Source: Anaerofilum sp.
GTDB lineage: Bacteria; Bacillota; Clostridia; Oscillospirales; Ruminococcaceae
NCBI GenBank assembly: GCA_020024115.1
Contig: JAHHUF010000006.1
Span: 1-35,482 of the forward strand
Length of the DNA stretch: 35,482 bases
Direction: 5' to 3'
Shown here: in pieces, positions 1-8,112 of the stretch
Layout: the number at the start of each line of letters is the position of its first letter
How positions within the stretch are numbered: the first letter of the stretch is position 1
The notes under the pieces: model-generated
The model's database searches: none
The model's input: only the letters and a program-made list of their open reading frames with translations
What the model was told of the DNA's origin: nothing
Made by a program: the position numbers and the translations under genes

Positions 1-25
1 CATTTCTGGCAGCAGTGCATATTCG

Positions 26-427
26 TTGCATTGCTATTTGGTGTGCTGTTTTGGTTTGAACTTGTGTAGACGCTATTTAAGTGAATTTCCGAAAGAAATC
101 AGTATTTTCTTTTACTTAGACCCCGATGGTGAAACAGACTGGCTTGAAGTGGTTTGTGATGGCAAATGGCTTTTTATCGGCTACTGTTTTGATGATGGGC
201 AGGATATTTACTATTCTTATAATGTAGATTTTGCCGATTCTATTGATTTGGTTGCAAATGCAGATTTTTCAGATGAAAAAATCCTTGCACCAATGAAAAG
301 CCAAGGACAATCTCCGATTTGAAAAGTTCTTGCAATCAAAGATATTCAAACAGATGCAAAAGCGGTGGAGTATTTTATCCGAACAGGAAAACGCTATCCC
401 ATGATTGACTGGGTTCAGCATCTTTAA
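26..427 (+). pseudogene. Unknown soluble protein gene, 5' end lost and broken by one in-frame TGA
   Basis: The frame from about 80 to 319 encodes a hydrophilic, aromatic-rich acidic stretch (motif DPDGETDWLEVVCDGKW). It stops at TGA 320-322, but the same frame continues with good coding character (KVLAIKDIQTDAKAVEYFIR, then YPMIDWVQHL) to TAA 425-427. This reads as one gene of roughly 115-130 codons with a single nonsense change, possibly CGA to TGA. Its 5' end runs into the 28-79 repeat, and the only upstream start in frame is a TTG at 26 inside that repeat, so the true N-terminus is probably gone. I do not recognise the family. It resembles small stand-alone or immunity-type proteins only in general character. 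Selenocysteine decoding of the TGA is unlikely, as no suitable context is seen. Confidence 0.6.
28..79 (+). repeat. Left copy of a 52-base inverted repeat found at both window ends
   Basis: These bases are the reverse complement of 35431-35482 with only two differences (positions 55 and 72). Similarity stops at 80. Reading from base 1, frame 1 gives a hydrophobic 22-residue tail ending in TAG at 67-69; the right-hand copy keeps the same frame and stop, with one Phe-to-Leu change. It could be the end of a repeated membrane-protein gene or of a mobile element whose body lies outside the window. No transposase is visible. The repeat replaces the 5' part of the broken gene that follows. Confidence 0.85.
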
Positions 428-491
428 CCGCTGAAGCCAAAGAGTTGAGCCTATCATTCAAACTTATAGTGTTTATTCACTGCAAAATATA

Positions 492-632
492 ATGAATCCT
501 TTAAAAGGCAGTTGGAACAAACTCTTTTAATGGAACAGCATCAACCCCAATGATATTGTTGATATATAATGCGAGATACTGTCACTTTGGCTCTGTTTTA
601 TTGTTGGCGCTCTCATTTTTCTGTTTCAATAA
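492..632 (+). pseudogene. Possible remnant of a small membrane protein gene
   Basis: Starting at ATG 492, one frame reads MNPLKGSWNKLF, a stop at 528, then WNSINPNDIVDI, a stop at 567, then CEILSLWLCFIVGALIFLFQ and a stop at 630. Read through the stops, it resembles a short soluble head followed by one transmembrane helix. Two stops in 47 codons mean it is either decayed or not a gene at all. The rest of 428-777 shows only the terminator at 690-727. Confidence 0.25.
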
Positions 633-689
633 CAAATGAAAATATATCCAAACTCAAACAATAGCTGATTTTTAAAGTTATGTAAAACA

Positions 690-727
690 AAAAACGCAAG
701 GCTGTCTAAAACTAGCCCTGCGTTTTT
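690..727 (-). terminator. Bidirectional intrinsic terminator downstream of mgsA
   Basis: Two arms, 690-703 and 714-727, pair over 14 positions with one mismatch around a 10-base loop. Both sides are T-rich when read outward, with TTTTTGTTTT on the minus strand after mgsA. It closes the minD-like/mgsA unit and could also stop plus-strand reading from the decayed genes. Confidence 0.75.
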
Positions 728-777
728 ATTTTGCTCTGAAATTCAGAAAAACAAATGATATTTATCATTAAAATCAT

Positions 778-1188
778 TCAGATGTTATGGGTGGGGTTTA
801 CAATGTTTCTCCATTCCAAATCTCCCCGCTCCAAACCATGAATCAACACTTCTGCTGTTGCAATATTAGTTGCTATTGGAATATTGTGTACATCGCACAG
901 ACGCAAAAGATTCATTTCATTTGGTTCGTGTGGTTTTGCAGTGATGGGGTCACGGAAAAACAGCAGCAAGTCAATTTCATTGCAGGCGATTCGTGCTGCA
1001 ATCTGCTGGTCACCGCCATGTGTTCCAGACAAAAAACGCTGAATGGTCAATCCTGTTGCTTCGCCCACCAATTTTCCGGTTGTGCCGGTTGCAACCAATG
1101 TGTGTTGGCTCAACACACGGCAGTATGCAATACAAAACTGAACCATGAGTTCTTTTTTTGCATCATGTGCAATCAATGCGATATTCAT
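778..1188 (-). CDS. mgsA: Methylglyoxal synthase
   Basis: Converts dihydroxyacetone phosphate to methylglyoxal and phosphate in the cytoplasm, the bypass that releases phosphate when lower glycolysis backs up. The protein has 136 residues, close to the usual 130-155. It carries the N-terminal [12 protein letters not shown] strand, the phosphate loop LVATGTTG (residues 31-38), [15 protein letters not shown] with the catalytic-type Asp60, and FFRDP with Asp80, followed by the [12 protein letters not shown] segment. An AGGAGG-type site lies just upstream of ATG 1188. It follows the minD-like gene by 38 bases and probably shares its promoter at 2001-2029. In clostridia mgsA often sits at the end of the mre/min/rodA cluster, which fits this place. 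The substrate link is to tpiA at 22574 in the same window. Confidence 0.95.
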   Translation of the reverse strand: MNIALIAHDAKKELMVQFCIAYCRVLSQHTLVATGTTGKLVGEATGLTIQRFLSGTHGGDQQIAARIACNEIDLLLFFRDPITAKPHEPNEMNLLRLCDVHNIPIATNIATAEVLIHGLERGDLEWRNIVNPTHNI

Positions 1189-1226
1189 CGGCTTACGCCT
1201 CCTCTATTCTATTAACCTAAAATCTC

Positions 1227-1961
1227 TCACCGAAACATCAGTGGAATCTCTTCTCCACAGATTCTTGCTGCCAAATTCTGATATGCACACCACACTACGC
1301 TCTCTTGAGGCAAGGGCTTTTGCTGTATGAGCGACTGTTTCAACTGGTTGCTTTCTGGAATAATCGCAATCAGTTGGGCTGCAACGGTGTCGATACATTC
1401 ATCCAAATCTGAAACAGCTGTTTTGCCAATTTGCTGATACTCCAGTCGGTTGATAACCAACTTTGGAACGGCTTGGCTATGGCTATAAATCCAGTCGGAT
1501 ACCACTCTGCCATCCCGTAGTGCAATGGGGTCTGGTGTCAAAACCAATAGTGCTGTACTGCTCATTTCGCATGCAACTTGCAGCAGTTCTCCCGTTCCCG
1601 CAGCGGTATCCAACAAAATAAAATCAAATTGACTTTTAAAATACTCCACCAGATTTTTCAGCTTGCCGGTGTGAAGTTCAGTTGTGCAGTAAGGTGCAGG
1701 AATCATAAATAGTCCTTGATAAAAAGGGCTTTGGCAAACTGCTTTTTCCGGGCTGCACCTGCCACACAAAGCATCTTCCAAATCATAAACCATTTGTTCA
1801 GATGTTCCTGCTATTAAATCCACGCTGCGCAGACCAGAATCCAGTTCAACCACCAAAACTTTTTTCCCTTTTTGTGCCAAAGCTGCTCCGGCAAAAACTG
1901 CTGTTGTACTTTTGCCTGTTCCACCTTTTCCAGATGCAACCATCAAAACATCAGCGTTCAT
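1227..1961 (-). CDS. minD: MinD-like ParA-family ATPase
   Basis: A P-loop ATPase of the MinD/ParA group, normally a membrane-associated positioning ATPase for the division site. The 244-residue protein has the deviant Walker A GKGGTGKST (residues 11-19, Lys12 and Lys17), the switch I-like segment ELDSGLRSVD with VYDLEDAL after it (the usual MinD order), and the switch II FDFILLDTAAGTG. It is shorter than typical MinD (about 260-270), and its C-terminus (ICGEEIPLMFR) does not show the usual lysine-rich amphipathic membrane helix. No minC or minE is present nearby. It has its own promoter (TTGTTT 2024-2029, TATAAT 2001-2006 on the minus strand) and a GGAGG site before ATG 1961. The family is certain. 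Whether it acts in septum placement or elsewhere is open. Confidence 0.85.
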   Translation of the reverse strand: MNADVLMVASGKGGTGKSTTAVFAGAALAQKGKKVLVVELDSGLRSVDLIAGTSEQMVYDLEDALCGRCSPEKAVCQSPFYQGLFMIPAPYCTTELHTGKLKNLVEYFKSQFDFILLDTAAGTGELLQVACEMSSTALLVLTPDPIALRDGRVVSDWIYSHSQAVPKLVINRLEYQQIGKTAVSDLDECIDTVAAQLIAIIPESNQLKQSLIQQKPLPQESVVWCAYQNLAARICGEEIPLMFR

Positions 1962-2000
1962 ATGTCCTCCAAAATTGGAAATTCCCCTTACATATTGTTC

Positions 2001-2029
2001 ATTATACCATATTTTTAATGATAAAACAA
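2001..2029 (-). promoter_or_regulatory. Sigma-A-type promoter of minD-mgsA
   Basis: On the minus strand, TTGTTT (2024-2029) is followed by a 17-base spacer and TATAAT (2001-2006). It lies between the mrdA terminator and the minD-like start, so minD-mgsA can be made independently of the mre genes. Confidence 0.75.
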
Positions 2030-2080
2030 CTATGTTTTGTATTTTTATTCATTGTTTCAAGGATTCACCATATTTGTTAC

Positions 2081-2143
2081 AAAAAAACAACACTGTATAT
2101 TTTTCAAATTTTTCCATTTTGGAACTGAAAAATATACAGTGTT
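2081..2143 (-). terminator. Intrinsic terminator after mrdA
   Basis: A perfect 17-base-pair stem is formed by 2089-2105 and 2127-2143, with a 21-base loop. On the minus strand it is followed by a run of seven T (2081-2087). It lies 20 bases past the mrdA stop codon. Confidence 0.85.
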
Positions 2144-2163
2144 TCAGATGGATTTTTAAACCT

Positions 2164-4236
2164 TTACGGCAAAAGCACTCCTGCTTGTTCCGGCTCCAGA
2201 GTTCCGGTATTTTCAAAAAAATAGGCATCCAAAATATCTTTTGCCAAATAGGCGGCAGCTGCACCACTTCCCGAATTTTCCAAAATAATACCGATTGCAA
2301 TTTCAGGGTCTTCCACAGGAGCATATACAATCAGTGCACCATTATACAAATCTTTTCCATATTCATTCTTTATGCCGCGTTCAGGTGTGCCTGTTTTTGC
2401 TGCCAGTGTAATGGGGTAATTTTCCAAAGCACGGCTATTATTTTTTGCCATTCGCACCATACCTTGCTCAATGGCATCAAAAGCTCCTGCATTGTCTTCG
2501 ATTACATCCACAACCTCAGCATCGTAGTTTTTGACCAATTCACCTGTGGCAGAATCACGCAAACCTGCAACCAAATGGGTTCGATAGCGCACTCCCTTGT
2601 TTGCAATGGTGGCTGCATAGGTGGCAAGTTGCACAGGGGTCACCAGCGTATCCTGCTGACCAATGGCAGACATCAAAACATAACCATAGGTGTAATTCTC
2701 ATCTTTACTGGAGGTGATATGCCCTTCTGCTTCTCCCACCTCTACACCTGTTTTGACACCCATGCCCATCCGTTTGGCAAAATCACCGAAATTATCAATT
2801 CCAAGCCGTCTGCCAACATCAAAGAAATACCAGTTGCAGCTTTGCTCCAAAGCATAATAAATATTGGTTGGGCCATGATGATGCAAACAACTGGGTGGAC
2901 GCATTCCGGGAATCACATTATACTGCCGCACACAATTGACTGTGGAGGTTGGTGTCATAATACCGTCCAAAATTCCTTTCAAGCCAACAATGGGCTTGAA
3001 AGTAGAGCCGGGAGTGTACATTCCCTGCAATGCACGATTTACCAATGGCTTGTTTGGGTCTTGGGAATAAGCAGTATAATTTTCATTATACAAATTCAAA
3101 TCATAACTTGGATAGTTGCTGAGCGCAAGGATTCCCCCGGTTTTCACATCAATTACCACGGCTGCCCCTGCGTTTGCTTCTTTGCCATGTCCCGGAGCAT
3201 TTTTTTGTAGGGTATGAATACGATTTGCCAAAGCAGCGTCCACTCGTTTTTGGAAATCCATATTGATGGTCAAAACAGCCGTATTGCCCGGTTTGGGTTG
3301 TTTTTGCATCCAACTGCGATGAATGGTGCCATCCTTGCTGTATTCCACCATTTTAACGCCATCATCACCACGCAAAGAATCCTCAATTGCACCTTCCAAA
3401 CCGCCATGTCCAATCAAGTCATCCATTTCATAGCCTTTTTCTTTCAGTTCTTTTTTGTCTTTTTCCCAATCTTCTGCATAGATTGGGCCAACTGTTCCCA
3501 GCACATGAGGCAAAATGGTTCCGTCTGGATATACACGGGTGCTTGTTTCCACAATTTCCACCCCTGTGAGAGTGAGACTGCGCTCTTTGATAATGGAAAC
3601 AGTTTTCATTGATACTTCGCTGGCAAAGGTGAAGTTGTTGCGTTCACCAAAGCCTTCCAGCTCCATTTGATAGCGGATTCCTGCCAAAATTCGCTGCCAT
3701 TCCGGAGAATATTTTTCCAATTTATATTTTTCCACCATGCTTTCCAGCACTTCGGGTGCGGTCGCATAGCTTTGCTTGCCAAAATCCTGCTTTAATTTTG
3801 CCAGCCTTTTCTGATGCCTTGCCAGCGTGCTGTCCCCAGAAGAATCTGCTGTTTGGTCAATGGTAAATTCAAAAGGTTCGGTTGTGGTCATCAGCAAAGT
3901 GTCATTCCAGCTTTCTCCTGCACTTTGCAAAATCTGCACCAATTCTTTCAAGGTGTCATTCAAATCCCCTGTCATCATACCTTTGCTCAATTCCACTTTA
4001 TAGCCTGTGCGGTTTGTAGCAATACTGCGGCCATAGCGGTCTACAATATCTCCTCGGGCTGCACTGACATTGAATTGATAAGTTTGTGTGCTTTGGGCTT
4101 TATTGAGGTATTCCTCTCCATGAATCAACTGAAAATTGATAAGCTGCAACACAAAAACCGCCATTACAGCAGCACAAAAAGCAATCATTACCCAAATTCG
4201 AGGGGCAAGGCGTTTCATTTGGTTTTTTGGTTTCAC
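2164..4236 (-). CDS. mrdA: Penicillin-binding protein 2, rod-shape transpeptidase
   Basis: A class B, monofunctional DD-transpeptidase that crosslinks sidewall peptidoglycan together with MreBCD. The protein has one N-terminal membrane helix (about residues 12-35), a dimerisation/pedestal domain starting with RGDIVDRYGR, and a C-terminal transpeptidase domain with all three active-site motifs: STFK (nucleophile Ser411), SCN (Ser466) and KTGT (Lys614). It is 690 residues long. The start is chosen as GTG 4236 because AAAGGAG (4248-4254) sits 11 bases before it; an in-frame GTG at 4257 lies upstream of that site and has no site of its own. mreD ends 79 bases upstream, so mreC-mreD-mrdA is one unit, closed by the terminator at 2081-2143. 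The partner glycosyltransferase gene rodA is not in the window. Confidence 0.93.
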   Translation of the reverse strand: MKPKNQMKRLAPRIWVMIAFCAAVMAVFVLQLINFQLIHGEEYLNKAQSTQTYQFNVSAARGDIVDRYGRSIATNRTGYKVELSKGMMTGDLNDTLKELVQILQSAGESWNDTLLMTTTEPFEFTIDQTADSSGDSTLARHQKRLAKLKQDFGKQSYATAPEVLESMVEKYKLEKYSPEWQRILAGIRYQMELEGFGERNNFTFASEVSMKTVSIIKERSLTLTGVEIVETSTRVYPDGTILPHVLGTVGPIYAEDWEKDKKELKEKGYEMDDLIGHGGLEGAIEDSLRGDDGVKMVEYSKDGTIHRSWMQKQPKPGNTAVLTINMDFQKRVDAALANRIHTLQKNAPGHGKEANAGAAVVIDVKTGGILALSNYPSYDLNLYNENYTAYSQDPNKPLVNRALQGMYTPGSTFKPIVGLKGILDGIMTPTSTVNCVRQYNVIPGMRPPSCLHHHGPTNIYYALEQSCNWYFFDVGRRLGIDNFGDFAKRMGMGVKTGVEVGEAEGHITSSKDENYTYGYVLMSAIGQQDTLVTPVQLATYAATIANKGVRYRTHLVAGLRDSATGELVKNYDAEVVDVIEDNAGAFDAIEQGMVRMAKNNSRALENYPITLAAKTGTPERGIKNEYGKDLYNGALIVYAPVEDPEIAIGIILENSGSGAAAAYLAKDILDAYFFENTGTLEPEQAGVLLP

Positions 4237-4315
4237 GAAAAACGAAGCTCCTTTCACAGGGCTTGCCTATAAATCACTTTATGAGCAACCCCTAAGCAAT
4301 GCACAAATCTGCCGC

Positions 4316-4840
4316 TTATTCTTCTGGCTGGAATTTTTTGTTGATTTTTTTCAGCAGCATCATCACAAAAGGTGAAATTGCAGCAGTAAAAATAACAGTG
4401 GGTAAAACTCTTGTCAAATATTCCACCTGTGGGTGGACATATCCACGCATCCAATAATTAAAAACAAAATCCATACTTACAATCAGCCATGTTCCACTTC
4501 CAGCCAACAGAACAAAATTCATATGATTCACTCGTAAAATCAGTATGACAGCAATCCCTGCAAAAAAACACACTCCTGCCATACCAATAGCAAGCAGCCC
4601 CGGCACTCTGCCCGCTGTCCAGTCCCAAATCAACCCACCTGCCATACCAAACCATGCGCCTGTATAGGGGTCTTCAATGCAGGCAACTGCCATGCAAATC
4701 GGCAGCAAAAAAATTGGTTTTCCTGCTCCAATCTGCAAAAAATGGGGTGTGGTCTGCAAAGCAGCCCCCAGCAAAAGCACCAATGTGTAGCACAGCCATT
4801 TTAATATCAGCAATTTTTGCAAACGGTATCTTGATTCCAT
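4316..4840 (-). CDS. mreD: Rod shape-determining protein MreD
   Basis: An integral membrane part of the elongasome, linking MreC to the PBP2 complex. The 174-residue protein is very hydrophobic, with five to six predicted membrane helices between residues 12 and 165. It ends in a short basic tail (LLKKINKKFQ), as is common for MreD. Identity rests mainly on size, hydropathy and position: it lies 9 bases after mreC and 79 before mrdA. Sequence conservation in this family is always weak. Confidence 0.9.
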   Translation of the reverse strand: MESRYRLQKLLILKWLCYTLVLLLGAALQTTPHFLQIGAGKPIFLLPICMAVACIEDPYTGAWFGMAGGLIWDWTAGRVPGLLAIGMAGVCFFAGIAVILILRVNHMNFVLLAGSGTWLIVSMDFVFNYWMRGYVHPQVEYLTRVLPTVIFTAAISPFVMMLLKKINKKFQPEE

Positions 4841-4849
4841 TGCAATCCC

Positions 4850-5737
4850 TCATTCCTCAGTATCAGAGCTTGGTGCAGGTGCAGGTGCAGGCTCAGAAAC
4901 CGCTGTGCCGGTATCCAACAACACCAAAACCTGCCGAATACTGGAAATATCTTCACCCGGCTCCACCTTCGCCTGCATCGACTGTCCGCTTGCCTCTGTT
5001 CCAATATCCACAACTCTGCCCACCAGCAAATCCGCAGGAAAAACCTCACCCATGCCTGTGGTAATCACTTCATCTCCTATGGCTGCTTGGGTGCTGCGTG
5101 GAAGATTGTTCATCAAGCAAAGTCCTTCAGACACCAACACATCACTGCCTGTCACCAAACCGCTGTCACGGGTGCGGCTCACCATACCGGACACATTCAA
5201 TGCGGGATTCAAAATTGTGACAACTTTTGCAGAAGTATAGGTTGCGTCCAGCACCATGCCCACCAGATACCCATGTTCACTCATAACCACATTGCCTTTT
5301 TCGACACCATGCTTTGTGCCGACATCCAATGTAAAAGAATAAAACTGGTCAAGTGGGTCACGGCCTATCACAAACCCTGGCAGCAGTGTATATTCCGGAT
5401 GTTCTTCTTTCAGGTTGTTGGCACTGCGAAACATTTCATTTTCTGCTTTATACTGGTCAAGTTCCACCAATTGCTGTCGAAGTTCTGCATTTTCTTTCTG
5501 CAACTTTTCGTTTTGCTCAACCACAACATCCAAATGTATGATTTGGTCAATCACACCAGAAATACCGTTGGAAAACAGTGCTGCCACCTTTTGCAGTGGA
5601 ACCAATGCTGCTGTCAAAAACTCCTGTGGTGCTGACTGCAATCTTCCATTGGCTCCTGCATATGCCATAATGCCGGCAAGCACAACGCAGGTTGCCAGCA
5701 AAATTTTAAATCTTGTTGTTTGAAAAAAATCCTTCAA
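4850..5737 (-). CDS. mreC: Rod shape-determining protein MreC
   Basis: A bitopic membrane protein that scaffolds the elongasome on the outside of the membrane and activates PBP2. The 295-residue protein has a short cytoplasmic N-terminus, a membrane helix at about residues 11-28, a coiled coil at about 70-105 (LQKENAELRQQLVELDQYK), a beta-rich MreC core with the GDPLDQFYSF-type segment, and an Ala/Pro/Ser-rich acidic tail (SEPAPAPAPSS). The start is TTG 5737, supported by AGGGGG eight bases upstream; the nearby ATG at 5744 is in another frame. A strong terminator (5882-5933) separates it from mreB, so it needs read-through or its own promoter. A minus-strand TATAAT (5798-5803) is seen, but with no good -35. 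Confidence 0.93.
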   Translation of the reverse strand: MKDFFQTTRFKILLATCVVLAGIMAYAGANGRLQSAPQEFLTAALVPLQKVAALFSNGISGVIDQIIHLDVVVEQNEKLQKENAELRQQLVELDQYKAENEMFRSANNLKEEHPEYTLLPGFVIGRDPLDQFYSFTLDVGTKHGVEKGNVVMSEHGYLVGMVLDATYTSAKVVTILNPALNVSGMVSRTRDSGLVTGSDVLVSEGLCLMNNLPRSTQAAIGDEVITTGMGEVFPADLLVGRVVDIGTEASGQSMQAKVEPGEDISSIRQVLVLLDTGTAVSEPAPAPAPSSDTEE

Positions 5738-5881
5738 ACTCCATTCCCCCTTGCAGTAATTTTTTAGGGCGTATCCGAAATCAACTGCACAATCAAATTA
5801 TATTTGCAGGAACCTCTGTTCGGATGTCAGAGCGCAATATTGGTCTGCCAAATTTCTTGGCACAACACAGGCAACTTTTGA

Positions 5882-5933
5882 AAAAAGCAACAACCAGCAA
5901 CCCTTTGTTAGGGGCCGCTTGTTGTTGCTTTTT
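5882..5933 (-). terminator. Strong intrinsic terminator between mreB and mreC
   Basis: Arms 5882-5898 and 5917-5933 pair over 17 positions with one mismatch. An inner CCCT/AGGG pairing extends the stem, and a T run follows on the minus strand. It lies 75 bases past the mreB stop, where mreBCD is often cotranscribed, so it should lower or uncouple mreC-mreD-mrdA from mreB. It is also T-flanked on the plus strand. Confidence 0.85.
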
Positions 5934-6008
5934 AAAGCGCAGCCAAAACAAAGAAACAAACAAAGTTTATGCAAAAAGCAATCTTTCTATGTTTCAGGCA
6001 GCAACGAA

Positions 6009-7034
6009 TTACAGTCGACCGCTTTCATCCTCCAGACTGCGCAGCAGCTCGATATTATCCAAAACTGCGCCTGTACCCGCAGCAACACAGTCCAGTGGGT
6101 CTTCTGCAACATGTACATCAATGCCGGTTGCAGACTGAATCAATTTATCCAAACCACGCAGCAATGCACCGCCGCCGGTCAATGTGATACCATGGTCGAT
6201 AATGTCAGCACTCAGCTCAGGAGGTGTATGCTCCAAAGTTTCTTTTACAGCACGCACAACACGGCTCAGTGCCTCGCTGAGTGCCTCACGAACTTCCTCC
6301 GAACGGATGGTGATGTTTTTGGGCAAACCATCTGCCAGATTGCGTCCTTTGATTTCCATTGTCAGTTCTTCTTCCAGAACATACGCGCTGCCAATTTCAA
6401 TTTTAATCTGCTCCGCAGTGCGCTCACCAATCAGCAGGTTGTATTTGCGTTTGATATAATCAATGATTGCGCGGTCAAAAGCATCACCGCCAACACGCTC
6501 ACTTTGTGCTGCAACGATACCGCCCAAGCTGATAACAGCCACTTCGCTGGTACCGCCGCCGATGTCTACAACCATGCTGCCGGAAGGCTCACTTACAGGC
6601 AAGCCTGCACCAATGGCTGCAGCCATAGGCTCCTCAATCACGCTTACCTGTCTTGCACCGGCGTTCATGCTTGCAGTTTTAACTGCACGCTTTTCCACTT
6701 CGGTAACGCCGGAAGGAATACAAATTACAACACGGGGCTTTACAAAACGGCTGCTGCCGCAAACCTTTTTAATAAAATATTCCAACATATTGGTAGTAAT
6801 GTCAAAATCAGCAATAACACCATCTTTCAAGGGACGCACTGCAACAATGCTGCCGGGGGTACGGCCAATCACAGCCTTTGCCTCGTGTCCGACACTGCGC
6901 ACACGCTCTGCCTTTGTGTCCACTGCAACAACAGAAGGCTCACGCAGGATGATTCCCTTTCCCTTCAAAAATACCAATGTATTGGCAGTGCCTAAGTCAA
7001 TTCCGATGCTTTTATCAAAGTCAAACAAACCCAT
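6009..7034 (-). CDS. mreB: Actin-like rod shape-determining protein MreB
   Basis: A bacterial actin that forms membrane-bound filaments steering sidewall synthesis. The 341-residue protein has the actin-fold ATP motifs: phosphate 1 [13 protein letters not shown] (residues 11-23), connect 1 with [15 protein letters not shown], phosphate 2 [14 protein letters not shown], and the adenosine motif [11 protein letters not shown]. The N-terminus [10 protein letters not shown] may form the short membrane-binding helix. Length and motifs are typical. Promoter TTGAGA/TATAAT (7170-7198) gives a leader of about 130 bases carrying an 18-base palindrome. A terminator follows, so mreB appears to be a separate unit. 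Confidence 0.97.
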   Translation of the reverse strand: MGLFDFDKSIGIDLGTANTLVFLKGKGIILREPSVVAVDTKAERVRSVGHEAKAVIGRTPGSIVAVRPLKDGVIADFDITTNMLEYFIKKVCGSSRFVKPRVVICIPSGVTEVEKRAVKTASMNAGARQVSVIEEPMAAAIGAGLPVSEPSGSMVVDIGGGTSEVAVISLGGIVAAQSERVGGDAFDRAIIDYIKRKYNLLIGERTAEQIKIEIGSAYVLEEELTMEIKGRNLADGLPKNITIRSEEVREALSEALSRVVRAVKETLEHTPPELSADIIDHGITLTGGGALLRGLDKLIQSATGIDVHVAEDPLDCVAAGTGAVLDNIELLRSLEDESGRL

Positions 7035-7129
7035 GTTTCATACTCCTTCAACACAATCTATCTTATAGGGATATTGTATGCTGTAAACGTTCCCGTTCAT
7101 TCAGATACGATTTGAAAGCAACGCTTCAG

Positions 7130-7147
7130 CATTTCAAATTTGAAATG
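7130..7147. promoter_or_regulatory. Perfect 18-base palindrome in the mreB leader
   Basis: CATTTCAAATTTGAAATG is its own reverse complement. It begins roughly 16 bases after the predicted mreB transcription start, a place where a bound repressor would block transcription. Both symmetry and place suggest an operator, but the regulator is unknown. A small RNA hairpin is the alternative. Confidence 0.4.
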
Positions 7148-7169
7148 TTGCGGCTCTGCCTCAATTTAT

Positions 7170-7198
7170 ATTATAACCGCAACTTTCTTCATTCTCAA
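7170..7198 (-). promoter_or_regulatory. Sigma-A-type promoter of mreB
   Basis: On the minus strand, TTGAGA (7193-7198), a 17-base spacer and TATAAT (7170-7175). It lies between the maf stop codon and mreB. Confidence 0.8.
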
Positions 7199-7245
7199 TT
7201 GAAAAACGAAAAAATTCAAACTTTTTTTGTGTTTTTTTCTGAATT

Positions 7246-7800
7246 TCACAAAAATTCTTTCAAAGCAAGGGCAACTCTTGAAACAGGAAAGCCCATAATA
7301 TTGTAATAGCAGCCTTCAATTCCTTCACAAAACAATGCTGCACCACCCTGAATACCATAGCCACCTGCTTTGTCGAATGGTTCTCCGCTTTGTACATATT
7401 CCTCAATCTGCTGTTCAGTCAAAGGATAAAATTTCACTGTACTGGTTGCTGCAAAGCTGACAATCTTTTCGCCCTGTGCAATGCAGACACCTGTATGCAC
7501 CTGATGCCCGGTTCCTGAAAGATTTTTCAACATTCGCACTGCATCTGCATGGTCAGCAGGCTTGCCATACACCTCGCCATCTTTTTCCACAACCGTATCA
7601 CATCCAATCACCACACGGTCAGGATAATCTTTTGCAACTGCCAGACATTTTGCTTTTGCCAAAGTTTCTGCCAGAGATGCAGGTGTGGGGGCGGAAATTG
7701 CCTTTTCATCCACATCGCTGCAAATCACCTCAAAATCAGGTGTAATCATTGCCAGCAGCTTTTTTCTGCGAGGGCTGCCAGAAGCCAGTACAATCTTCAT
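7246..7800 (-). CDS. maf: Maf-family nucleoside triphosphate pyrophosphatase
   Basis: A house-cleaning enzyme that hydrolyses dTTP/UTP-type or modified nucleotides to monophosphates. Maf proteins are also linked to septum arrest in Bacillus. The 184-residue protein is of standard length and has the N-terminal signature ASGSPRRKKLL (residues 6-16), GCDTVVEKDG with KPAD following, and the late segment DKAGGYGIQGG plus NIMGFPV. RBS AGAGGA precedes ATG 7800. It follows the DUF4321 gene and dut in a tight group, so two nucleotide-pool enzymes share a transcript. The exact base preference cannot be read from the sequence. Confidence 0.93.
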   Translation of the reverse strand: MKIVLASGSPRRKKLLAMITPDFEVICSDVDEKAISAPTPASLAETLAKAKCLAVAKDYPDRVVIGCDTVVEKDGEVYGKPADHADAVRMLKNLSGTGHQVHTGVCIAQGEKIVSFAATSTVKFYPLTEQQIEEYVQSGEPFDKAGGYGIQGGAALFCEGIEGCYYNIMGFPVSRVALALKEFL

Positions 7801-7840
7801 AACGAATTATCCTCTTTTCTTATTTCAAAAATCCAAAATT

Positions 7841-8101
7841 TTACCGCAAAGGAGAACGGCTGTAAAAAAACAAGGACAAACCAACCGTAAACACCTGTGC
7901 CACACTTAACCCCATTGAAAATCCGAATGTGATTTTGATAATTGACAGGTCGAGCACAATCGGAGCACCCGGGTTCACACCAATGGTATGAGAATACGCC
8001 AACCATCTCAGCATCGGAACCTGACTGCAAAAATCTCCCAGCATTGCTCCAATCACAACACCTGCCAACACATAAAAGCAAAGCAGAAGTGTATTTTTCA
8101 T
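7841..8101 (-). CDS. DUF4321-type small membrane protein
   Basis: An 86-residue protein with two or three membrane helices: residues 4-24, a loop holding the pattern LAYSHTIGVNPGAPIVLDL, and a helix near 55-80. The pattern of a short N-terminal helix, a GxxPG loop and a C-terminal helix is that of DUF4321, a small clostridial membrane family usually found beside maf or mreB; this is from memory of the family. The function is unknown. It starts 11 bases after the dut stop with GAGGAG upstream and lies 40 bases before maf. Confidence 0.75.
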   Translation of the reverse strand: MKNTLLLCFYVLAGVVIGAMLGDFCSQVPMLRWLAYSHTIGVNPGAPIVLDLSIIKITFGFSMGLSVAQVFTVGLSLFFYSRSPLR

Positions 8102-8112
8102 GGTTTTCTCCT

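Noticed and set aside
320..322. TGA as selenocysteine codon
   Set aside because: No SECIS-like hairpin is evident right after it, no catalytic context, and the gene is already 5'-truncated.
1912..3210. 432-codon plus-strand open frame opposite mrdA
   Set aside because: It is a shadow of mrdA, rich in Cys, His and Ile in no pattern. The opposite frame has catalytic PBP motifs and an RBS.
5919..6995. 358-codon plus-strand open frame opposite mreB
   Set aside because: No RBS or known motifs, and composition as expected from the reverse of mreB codons.
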